Assembly: GCA_041691815.1 (NCBI GenBank)
Contig: JBEPTZ010000089.1
Span: forward strand, 1-17,731
DNA length: 17,731 bases
DNA from: 70-18 sp041691815
Lineage (GTDB): Bacteria; Pseudomonadota; Alphaproteobacteria; Acetobacterales; Acetobacteraceae
Direction of reading: 5' to 3'
Below the pieces are notes generated by a model. It worked only from the letters and a program-made list of their open reading frames with translations, was not told the origin of the DNA and made no database searches. The position numbers were made by a program, and so were the translations under genes. This document shows, in pieces, positions 7,653 to 13,690 of the stretch (position 1 is the first letter of the stretch; every line of letters starts with the position of its first letter).

Positions 7653-9254
7653 TTAATACCCCAACGCCATGCCATCCTTGCGCGGCTCCGACCCGCCGCA
7701 CAGAACCCCGCGCTTGCGGTCGATCCAGATTGCCTGGGCGCCGCCATGCGGGCGGGGTGCCTCGGCGACGTCGTGGCCCATGCGGTTCAGTTGGTCCACC
7801 ACCGCCATCGGGATGCCGCGCTCGGCCTCCACCTTGCCGCGATAGGCGAAGATGCGGGCGCAATCGATGGCTTCCTGGATGTCCATGTCGTAGTCGAGCA
7901 TGTTGGTCAGCACCCAGCTATGGCCGACCGGCTGGTAGTGCCCGCCCATGACGCCGAACGGCATCACCGCGTCGCCGTCGCCGTCGGTCAGCATGGCCGG
8001 GATGATGGTGTGCATCGGCCGCTTGTTCGGCGCGATGCAGTTGGGGTGGCCGCGCTCGACGCGGAAGCCGTAGCCGCGGTTCTGCAGCATCACGCCGCTC
8101 TCATGCGCCAGGATGCCGGAGCCGTGGCCCTCGAACAGCGAGTTGATGAAGCTGCAGGCGTTGCCGTCCTTGTCGACGACGCACAGATAGATGGTGTCGC
8201 GATGCACCGGCAGCGCCGCCTCGCCGGCCGCCGGCAACGCCTTCATCGCCACGTCGTCGCGGATGCTGCGGCGCAGGCTGGTCAGATAGGCCGGATCGAG
8301 CAGCTTGCCGACCGGCACCTCCACCTGGCCGGGGTCGGCAACGAACGCGTCGCGGTCGCGATACACCAGCCGCGCCGCCTCCATGTGGCGGTGGATGCGC
8401 TTGATCCCCAGCGCCCCGTCCGGCGCCGGGCCGTAGCCCTCCAGGATGCCCAGCAGCATCAGCGCCAGGATGCCCTGGCCGTTCGGCGGGCATTCCGACA
8501 CCCGGTAGCCCTTGTAGCCGATGCTGATCGGCGCGACGAACTCGGCGGCATGCCGGCCGTTGGCAAAATCCTCCTCGGTGTGCAGCCCGCCACGCGCACG
8601 CAGAGTCGCCACCATGTCGGCAGCGATCGGCCCCTCGTAGAACGCCCGCGCGCCGTGCTTGCCGATCGCCCGCATGGTCGCCGCCAGTTGCGGCTGGCGG
8701 AAGATGTCGCCGACCTTCGGCGCCCCGCCATTCGGCAGATACGGCGTCGAGCCGCCCTTCTGCAGCTTGGCCACCGCACCCAGCCAGTCGCTGGCAACCT
8801 TCGGGTGAATCGGATGGCCATTCTCCGCGTAGCCGATCGCCGGCCGCAGCAGCTCGTCCAGCCCCTTGGTGCCGTGCGCCGCCAGCAGCTTCTCCCAGGC
8901 CGAGATGGCGCCGGGCACCGTCACCGAATGCGGCGAGGTGTTTTCCAGCGCGTTGATCTGGTGCTGCTCGAACCAGTCGATACTGGCCGCCGCCGGCGCC
9001 CGGCCGGAGCCGTTCAGCGCGAACACCTGCTTCTGCCCGGCCGGCGCATACAGGCAGAAGCAGTCACCGCCGATGCCGGTCGAACCAGGCTCCACCACGC
9101 ACAGCACCGCCACGGCGGCGATGGCGGCGTCCATCGCGTTGCCGCCGGCGCGCAGCACGTCGAGTGCCGCCAAGGTCGCCGCCGGCATCGAGGTCGCCGC
9201 CATGCCGTTGGTGGCGTAGACCGGGCTGCGCCCCGGAAACTGGAAATCGCGCAT
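7653..9254 (-). CDS. ggt: Gamma-glutamyltranspeptidase family protein
   Basis: A 533-residue Ntn-hydrolase of the GGT family, which self-cleaves into two subunits and transfers or hydrolyses gamma-glutamyl groups. The autoprocessing/nucleophile threonine is Thr354 in DTIYLCVVDKDGN, aligned with TTHYSVVDKDGN of E. coli GGT as I recall it. Arg86 in NGSGRAPAA fits the gamma-glutamate carboxylate-binding arginine. SGILAHESGVMLQNRG, GVMGGHYQPVGH and the closing PRKDGMALGY are family signatures. The start at 9254 is chosen because homologous sequence begins right after it and AGGGGA lies upstream; an open frame continues to 9440 without family character. No signal peptide is visible, unlike typical periplasmic GGT, so it may be cytoplasmic. 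Relatives without a signal include amidohydrolases such as HpxW (oxamate), so the substrate is open. It is divergent from csaA and ends at repeat element A. Confidence 0.92.
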   Translation of the reverse strand: MRDFQFPGRSPVYATNGMAATSMPAATLAALDVLRAGGNAMDAAIAAVAVLCVVEPGSTGIGGDCFCLYAPAGQKQVFALNGSGRAPAAASIDWFEQHQINALENTSPHSVTVPGAISAWEKLLAAHGTKGLDELLRPAIGYAENGHPIHPKVASDWLGAVAKLQKGGSTPYLPNGGAPKVGDIFRQPQLAATMRAIGKHGARAFYEGPIAADMVATLRARGGLHTEEDFANGRHAAEFVAPISIGYKGYRVSECPPNGQGILALMLLGILEGYGPAPDGALGIKRIHRHMEAARLVYRDRDAFVADPGQVEVPVGKLLDPAYLTSLRRSIRDDVAMKALPAAGEAALPVHRDTIYLCVVDKDGNACSFINSLFEGHGSGILAHESGVMLQNRGYGFRVERGHPNCIAPNKRPMHTIIPAMLTDGDGDAVMPFGVMGGHYQPVGHSWVLTNMLDYDMDIQEAIDCARIFAYRGKVEAERGIPMAVVDQLNRMGHDVAEAPRPHGGAQAIWIDRKRGVLCGGSEPRKDGMALGY

Positions 9255-9314
9255 GGGGCATCCCCTGTGAAGTGCTCGAAACGGAGGCCGCAACGCTCGC
9301 ACGCGCGTTCCCCA

Positions 9315-9345
9315 TTGGCAACCGCCCCACCCTGGTGGATAGACT
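9315..9345 (+). promoter_or_regulatory. Candidate sigma-70-type promoter for csaA-gpt
   Basis: TTGGCA (9315-9320) matches the -35 consensus at five of six positions; TAGACT (9340-9345) matches the -10 at four of six. The spacer is 19 bp, longer than ideal. It lies 33 bp upstream of the csaA GTG in the 123-bp divergent gap. Sequence alone cannot confirm it. Confidence 0.3.
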
Positions 9346-9377
9346 GCGGGCAACCAGCAGCAGCAGGAATCGCCCCC

Positions 9378-9710
9378 GTGGCCACCATCGAGGATTTCGA
9401 CAAACTGGATATCCGCATCGGCACCGTGGTCGACGCCCAACCATTCCCCGAAGCCCGCAAACCCGCCTTCAAGCTCTCCATCGACCTCGGCGCCGAACTC
9501 GGCGTCAAGCGCTCATCCGCCCAGGTCACCACGCATTACAAGCTGGACCAGTTGATCGGCCGCCAGGTGCTGTGCGTGGTCAACTTCCCGCCGCGGCGCA
9601 TCGGCCCGTTCGATAGCGAGGTGCTGACCCTCGGCGTGCCCGACGACGACGGCGCGGTGATCCTGCTGCGGCCCGACTTCAAGGTCGCCAATGGCGGGCG
9701 CATGTTCTGA
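9378..9710 (+). CDS. csaA: CsaA-type tRNA-binding-domain protein (export-related chaperone)
   Basis: A 110-residue single OB-fold protein of the CsaA group, related to the C-terminal tRNA-binding domain of methionyl-tRNA synthetase. The opening FDKLDIRIGTVVDAQPFPEARKP segment and the motifs GVKRSSAQVTTHY, LIGRQVLCVVNFPPRRIGPF and SEVLTLGVPDDDG match Bacillus subtilis CsaA closely along the full length. CsaA is reported to bind unfolded or secretory preproteins and can bind tRNA; it acts as a dimer in the cytoplasm. The start is a GTG at 9378 with AGGA about nine bases upstream; the open frame extends far upstream only because it runs antisense to the GGT gene. Its TGA shares one base with the gpt ATG (TGATG), so the two are translationally coupled. 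Confidence 0.93.
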   Translation: MATIEDFDKLDIRIGTVVDAQPFPEARKPAFKLSIDLGAELGVKRSSAQVTTHYKLDQLIGRQVLCVVNFPPRRIGPFDSEVLTLGVPDDDGAVILLRPDFKVANGGRMF

Positions 9711-10204
9711 TGGCCTCGCACTACTACACCGTCACCTGGGACCAGCTGCACCGCGACGCCCGCGCCCTGGCCTGGCGCCTCATCGACCGCGGCCCGGCCG
9801 GCGGCCCGTTCTGCGGCATCGTCGCCATCACCCGCGGCGGCCTGATCCCGGCGGCGATCATCGCCCGCGAGCTGGAAATCCGCCTGATCGACAGCGTCTG
9901 CGTCGTCACCTACGACGAGGAGCAGCGCGGCACCGCCCGCATCACCAAGCCCCCCAGCGTCACCAGCGACGGCGACGGCTTCCTGATCATCGACGACCTG
10001 GTCGACACCGGCAGCACCGCCAGGGTGGTCCGCAAGCTGCTGCCGAAAGCCCATTTCGCCACCGTCTACGCCAAGCCCGCCGGCCGCCAACTGGTCGACA
10101 GCTTCGTCACCGAAGTCAGCCAGGACACCTGGATCCTGTTCCCCTGGGACACCGAGCTGCAGATGTCCGTCCCACTGGCCAAGCGCGAGAAGCCGGCAGC
10201 GTAG
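9710..10204 (+). CDS. gpt: Xanthine-guanine phosphoribosyltransferase
   Basis: A 164-residue purine-salvage enzyme that converts guanine, xanthine or hypoxanthine plus PRPP to the nucleoside monophosphate. The PRPP-binding loop is FLIIDDLVDTGST (about 91-103). TRGGLIPAAIIARELEIR (about 41-58) and AKPAGRQLVDSF with SQDTWILFPWD near the C-terminus match E. coli Gpt over the whole length; the protein is about 12 residues longer than E. coli Gpt, mostly at the ends. In E. coli the enzyme is membrane-associated; here no membrane segment is seen. The ATG overlaps the csaA stop by one base. The TAG stop is followed at once by repeat element B, which supplies the likely terminator. The gene converges on the PEP mutase-family gene. 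Confidence 0.95.
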   Translation: MASHYYTVTWDQLHRDARALAWRLIDRGPAGGPFCGIVAITRGGLIPAAIIARELEIRLIDSVCVVTYDEEQRGTARITKPPSVTSDGDGFLIIDDLVDTGSTARVVRKLLPKAHFATVYAKPAGRQLVDSFVTEVSQDTWILFPWDTELQMSVPLAKREKPAA

Positions 10205-10331
10205 GCAAGCAAGCAGCGCTTTTTTGAAAAAAAGCGCGCAAAAAACTTCATCCCCTGGAGTCTGGACGAACGTCCGGGACTCCAGGGGATGAAGTTTTTT
10301 TGCTTCTTTTTGTTCACAAAAAGAAGTCTTC
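10205..10331. repeat. Interspersed palindromic element, copy B
   Basis: This element fills the complete gap between two convergent stop codons. Order: border GGCAAGCA (10205-10211); small hairpin GCGCTTTTTT-GA-AAAAAAGCGC (10216-10237); A6 arm and long stem (10240-10262) pairing perfectly with 10278-10300; inner stem GGACG-AA-CGTCC (10264-10275); small hairpin CTTCTTTTTGT-TC-ACAAAAAGAAG (about 10303-10326); border GAAGTCTT. The right small hairpin is, in reverse complement, nearly identical to the left small hairpin of copy A (GTGAACAAAAAGAAGC), while the central stem is different. The GA loop on the left and TC loop on the right are kept in both copies. Both copies lie in the same orientation and start directly after a minus-strand stop codon. 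Confidence 0.82.
10240..10301. terminator. Bidirectional intrinsic terminator between gpt and the PEP mutase-family gene
   Basis: A 17-bp GC-containing stem (10246-10262 with 10278-10294) is flanked by A6 on the left and T7 on the right, extending the perfect pairing to 23 bp. An inner 5-bp stem continues the hairpin, with GT/GG wobble and a bulge between. On either strand the stem is followed by a T-run of six or seven, so it should terminate both convergent transcripts. Confidence 0.85.
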
Positions 10332-11156
10332 CTACCCCGCGAGCCTCTTGCGCACCTCCGCCGTCGGCACCATCCCGGCCGCCCAGTCGAACGACCCCTC
10401 CTCGGCCATCGCCTTGCCGGCCCGCAGCAGCGCCGAGAGCGCGAAGCGCTGCAACGCGCCGCCGACGCTGACCCGCTTCGCCCCCGCCGCCGAGAGGTCG
10501 GCCAGCGTGATGCCGCGCTCCAGCCAGCCGGTCACCACGTTCACCGGCCGCTCCACCGCCGCCACCACCGCCCGCACCTCATCGACCGTCCGCAGCCCCG
10601 GTGCATACAGCACATCGGCCCCGGCATCGGAGAACGCCTGCAACCGCCGGATGGTATCGGCCATGTCCGCCCGCCCGTGAATCAGGTTCTCCGCCCGCGC
10701 CGTCAGCACGAAGCCGGACGGCACCGCCCGCGCCGCCGCCACCGCCGCCCGCACCCGCGCCACCGCCTGCTCGAACGGATAGATCGGCGCCGCCGCATCG
10801 CCGCTGAAATCCTCGATCGAGCCGCCCGCCGCCCCCGCCGCGGCCGCCCGCCGGATCGCCTCGGCGGCGGCCTCCGGCGTATCCCCGCCGCCATTCTCCA
10901 GGTCGGCGTTCACCGGCAGGTCGGTGGCCTCGGCGATCACCCGGCAATTCGCGATGATCTCGTCGAACGAGACCACGGTGTCCGCCCGCCCCAGCCCGAA
11001 CGCCACGCCGATACTGGTGGTCGCCAGCGCCTCGAACCCCTGCGAGGCCAGCAGCTTCGCCGACCCGGCATCCCACGGATTTGGAATGATGAACGCCCCC
11101 TCGCGCGCATGCAGCGCCCGGAACGCCGCCACCTTGCTTGCCTGATCCCTGCTCAT
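10332..11156 (-). CDS. Isocitrate lyase/PEP mutase superfamily protein
   Basis: A 274-residue (beta/alpha)8 enzyme of the PEP mutase/isocitrate lyase superfamily, whose members make or break C-C or P-C bonds next to a carboxylate. Visible: FIIPNPWDAGSAKLL at the N-terminus, the metal-binding PVNADLENGGG (Asp85, Glu87), GGSIEDFSGD (Glu115) and LTARAENL (Arg154). The Cys-containing KKCGH loop of true isocitrate lyase and the longer PrpB motif are absent, so it belongs to the broad carboxyphosphonoenolpyruvate-mutase-like group of unassigned function. The ATG at 11156 is preferred over one ten codons upstream because it overlaps the preceding gene stop (ATGA, 4 bp) and matches the usual N-terminus. 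It is the last gene of the minus-strand trio and ends at repeat B. No phosphonate gene is nearby to support a phosphonate role. Confidence 0.9.
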   Translation of the reverse strand: MSRDQASKVAAFRALHAREGAFIIPNPWDAGSAKLLASQGFEALATTSIGVAFGLGRADTVVSFDEIIANCRVIAEATDLPVNADLENGGGDTPEAAAEAIRRAAAAGAAGGSIEDFSGDAAAPIYPFEQAVARVRAAVAAARAVPSGFVLTARAENLIHGRADMADTIRRLQAFSDAGADVLYAPGLRTVDEVRAVVAAVERPVNVVTGWLERGITLADLSAAGAKRVSVGGALQRFALSALLRAGKAMAEEGSFDWAAGMVPTAEVRKRLAG

Positions 11157-12166
11157 GCCATCAACTCCCTCAATGCCGGCGCCCATTTCGCGGCATCGGT
11201 GCCGCTCGCCAGGTGGCCGTGCTCGCTGTCGATCTCGAAATAGGTCGCCCGCACTCCGGCCGCCTGCAACGCCGCCATCACCCCCGGCGCCAGGCTCGGC
11301 GGAAACAGCGCGTCGGTGCGCGACAGCGCATACAGCACCCGCGCCCTGATCCGCCCCAGCAGCGGCGTCGCGTCGAACCGCTCGGCCGCCCGCCCCAACG
11401 CCAGCAGCGAATGCCCGTCGAACGCCCGCGCCCAGCCCTCGGCAATCCGGGTGATTTCGGCATCCCGCGCCGCCTGCTCGGGGAATCGCGGCGCCAGTTC
11501 CTGCTCCAGCCCGTAGCGCCGCAGCGTCTCCTCGCGGATCGCCGTCATGGTGCCGAGTATTCCGCCAGCCCGATAATAATGCCCGCCATTCCAGTTCGGA
11601 TCACCCGCCAGCCGTGCGGCCAGCTTCGGCGTCTGCAACTCCGCCGGCCGCTTCGGCGCACTCACCGCGATCCCCAGCCGGTCGACGAAGGCCGGAAACG
11701 TCACCCCCCAGGCGAACCCCTGGAACCCCCCGAACGACGGCCCCACCACCGCGGCCAGATGCGTAACCCCCAGCCGCTCCAGCAGCATCTTCTGCGCGGT
11801 GACGATATCCGGCAGCGTGATGTTGGGAAAATCCGGCCCGTATTCCACCCCGCTCGCCGGATTGATGCTGCGCGGCGCCGTCGAGCCGAACGCCGAGCCC
11901 AGCATGTTCGAGCTGACCACGAAATACCGCTCGGTATCGATCGCCCGCCCCGGCCCGACCAGATACCCCCAGGACCCTTCCGAAGACCCCTCGCCGCCCC
12001 CTGTCTCAGCGCTGGCCGCGAACAGATGGCTGCTAGTATAACCATGCGTCAGCAGCACCGCGTTGCGCCCGTCCGCCGCCAGCCGCCCATAGGTCACATA
12101 GGCCAGTTCCACCCCTGGCAGCACCACCCCGCTTTCCAGCCGCAGATCGCCGATCGAGCCCTGCAT
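11153..12166 (-). CDS. Homoserine O-acetyltransferase (MetX)-like alpha/beta hydrolase
   Basis: A 337-residue alpha/beta-hydrolase-fold protein of the MetX group. Landmarks: LAYVTYGRLAADGRNAVLLTHGYT, the nucleophile elbow VGPSFGGFQ with Ser144, Asp285 in LSRTDALFP, and His318 in EHGHLASG, giving a plausible Ser-Asp-His triad. True MetX proteins are about 370 residues with GGSMGGMQ at the elbow and a GHDAFL histidine motif; both differ here, so this is probably a paralogue acting on another acyl acceptor or as a hydrolase rather than the methionine-pathway enzyme. No other methionine gene is present. Its stop overlaps the following PEP mutase-family start (4 bp) and its start follows the CorC-like gene by 2 bp, so all three are likely one operon. 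No signal peptide or membrane segment is visible. Confidence 0.85.
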   Translation of the reverse strand: MQGSIGDLRLESGVVLPGVELAYVTYGRLAADGRNAVLLTHGYTSSHLFAASAETGGGEGSSEGSWGYLVGPGRAIDTERYFVVSSNMLGSAFGSTAPRSINPASGVEYGPDFPNITLPDIVTAQKMLLERLGVTHLAAVVGPSFGGFQGFAWGVTFPAFVDRLGIAVSAPKRPAELQTPKLAARLAGDPNWNGGHYYRAGGILGTMTAIREETLRRYGLEQELAPRFPEQAARDAEITRIAEGWARAFDGHSLLALGRAAERFDATPLLGRIRARVLYALSRTDALFPPSLAPGVMAALQAAGVRATYFEIDSEHGHLASGTDAAKWAPALRELMA

Positions 12167-12168
12167 CG

Positions 12169-13470
12169 CTATCCCTCCGCCAAAACCTCCCGGCTGGCGC
12201 GCACCCGCTCCACCCGTCGCCCATCCATCGCCACCACCTCGAACAGCCAGCCGCCGAACACCATCCGGTCGCCGGTGCGCGGCACCCGCCGCAGCAGCGC
12301 CAGCAGCAGCCCGCCCAACGTGTGATAACTGCCCTCGGCCGGCAAGGCCGGCAGGTCCAGGCGAAACTTCACCTCGTCCACCGGCATCATGCCGTCCAGC
12401 AGCATCGCCCGCTCCTCGTCGCCGCCGCCCTCCTGCTCGGCGTCGGGTGCGGCATCCTCCGGGTCGCCGATGATCGCCTCCAGCACGTCCGCCGCGGTCA
12501 CCACCCCCTCGAAGCTGCCGTACTCGTCCAGCACCAGCGCCAGCCCCAGCGGGTCGGATTTCAGCCGCTCCAGCGCATCCAGCGCGGTCACGGTATCCGG
12601 CACCACCATCGGCTGGCGCAGGGCGGCGGCGATCGACAACTCCTTGCCGTCCAGCACCCGATCCAGAAGGTCCTTGGCCTGCACCACCCCCACCGGATTA
12701 TCCACCGCCCCGTCGCACACCACGAAGCGCGAATGCGGCGCCGATTTCAGCGCATGCGCGATGTCCTTGGCCGGGTCGGTGCGGTCGATCCAGGCGATCT
12801 CGGTGCGCGGCGTCATGATCGCCCGCACCGGCTTATCGGCCAGCCGCAGCAGCCGCTCGATCATGTCGCGCTCCTCGCTTTCCAGCACCCCGGTCTGCTC
12901 GCCCTCCAGCAGCAGCGCCTTCAGCTCCTCCTCGTTCATCGCCCGCGCCGCCACCCGTTGCGCGCCGAACAGCCGCAGCACCGCGCCGGATGACTTGCTC
13001 AGCACCCACACCACCGGCGCGGTAATCCGCGCCAGCAACCCCAGCGGCCCGGCCACCTTGGCCGCCACCCGCTCCGGCTGGCGCAGCGCCAGTTGCTTGG
13101 GCACCAGTTCGCCCAGCACGATGGTCAGATAGGTGATCACCACCACCACCACGAACAGCGACAGGCTGGCCGAAAACGGCGCCAGCGCCGGCACCCGCGC
13201 CAGCACCGGCTCCAGGCTGGCGGACACCCGCGCGCCGCCGAACACGCCGGACAGGATCGCCACCAGGGTGATCCCCACCTGCATGGTCGGCAGGAACAGT
13301 TGCGGGTTCTCCGCCAGCACCCGCGCCCGTGCCGCCCCCTTCAGCCCATGCCGCTCCAGCACCGCCAGCCTGGTGCGGTTGGCCGACACCAGCGCCAGTT
13401 CGCACATCGCGAACACCCCGTTCAGCGCGATCAGCAGCAGCACGATGATGATGTCGAAAGCGATATCCAT
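12169..13470 (-). CDS. CNNM/CorC (hemolysin C-like) family membrane protein, DUF21-CBS-CorC_HlyC
   Basis: A 433-residue inner-membrane protein. Residues 1 to about 170 form the DUF21/CNNM membrane domain, with hydrophobic segments near 4-30, 60-80, 100-120 and 140-160 and the ALNGVFAMCELALVSANRTR opening typical of the family. Two CBS modules follow (about 215-275 with IMTPRTEIAWID, and 283-338 with LALVLDEYGSFEGVVTAAD), a pair that binds nucleotide. The C-terminal CorC_HlyC domain (about 352-430) contains LDGMMPVDEV and YHTLGGLLL. Relatives move or regulate Mg2+/Co2+ (CorC, MpfA, CNNM); the old name hemolysin is historical. The ATG at 13470 begins the first hydrophobic segment. It heads a minus-strand trio with the MetX-like gene 2 bp downstream and is divergent from the beta-glucan synthase gene. 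Confidence 0.93.
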   Translation of the reverse strand: MDIAFDIIIVLLLIALNGVFAMCELALVSANRTRLAVLERHGLKGAARARVLAENPQLFLPTMQVGITLVAILSGVFGGARVSASLEPVLARVPALAPFSASLSLFVVVVVITYLTIVLGELVPKQLALRQPERVAAKVAGPLGLLARITAPVVWVLSKSSGAVLRLFGAQRVAARAMNEEELKALLLEGEQTGVLESEERDMIERLLRLADKPVRAIMTPRTEIAWIDRTDPAKDIAHALKSAPHSRFVVCDGAVDNPVGVVQAKDLLDRVLDGKELSIAAALRQPMVVPDTVTALDALERLKSDPLGLALVLDEYGSFEGVVTAADVLEAIIGDPEDAAPDAEQEGGGDEERAMLLDGMMPVDEVKFRLDLPALPAEGSYHTLGGLLLALLRRVPRTGDRMVFGGWLFEVVAMDGRRVERVRASREVLAEG

Positions 13471-13690
13471 CCGGGCTCATCCATGTTTGCGGTGTCGAGT
13501 GTAGCGGAAGCGGCGAATTTCTCCACGTAACGCCCCCGCCGCCACCGAGTCTGCCGCGCGTGTAACCGAGGCAACCCCGTCCTGCCATGCTCCGGCCACA
13601 ACAAGGCCGGCCCCGCGCCGCACTGCGCCGCCATCCTCCAGCCCAATGCGGGACGACTGCCCCGCACCCGTTGCCGACGGAGCCGCCAGG
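13471..13690. other. Divergent intergenic region with two small hairpins
   Basis: These 220 bp separate two divergent genes and must hold promoters for both, but I see no convincing -35/-10 pair. Two perfect 6-bp inverted repeats are present: CCGGCC/GGCCGG with a 7-base loop (13592-13610) and TGCGGG/CCCGCA with an 8-base loop (13647-13666). Both lie in the likely leader of the glucan synthase gene; in GC-rich DNA such short stems can arise by chance. No gene is apparent. Confidence 0.4.

Noticed and set aside
7746..9377. Long plus-strand open frame antisense to the GGT gene, continuous with csaA
   Set aside because: Composition is His/Arg/Gln-rich as expected for the antisense of a GC-rich gene, with no domain; only the csaA part from 9378 is homologous to a known family.
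13138..13156. CAC trinucleotide run
   Set aside because: On the minus strand it encodes a Val-rich membrane segment of the CorC-like protein.
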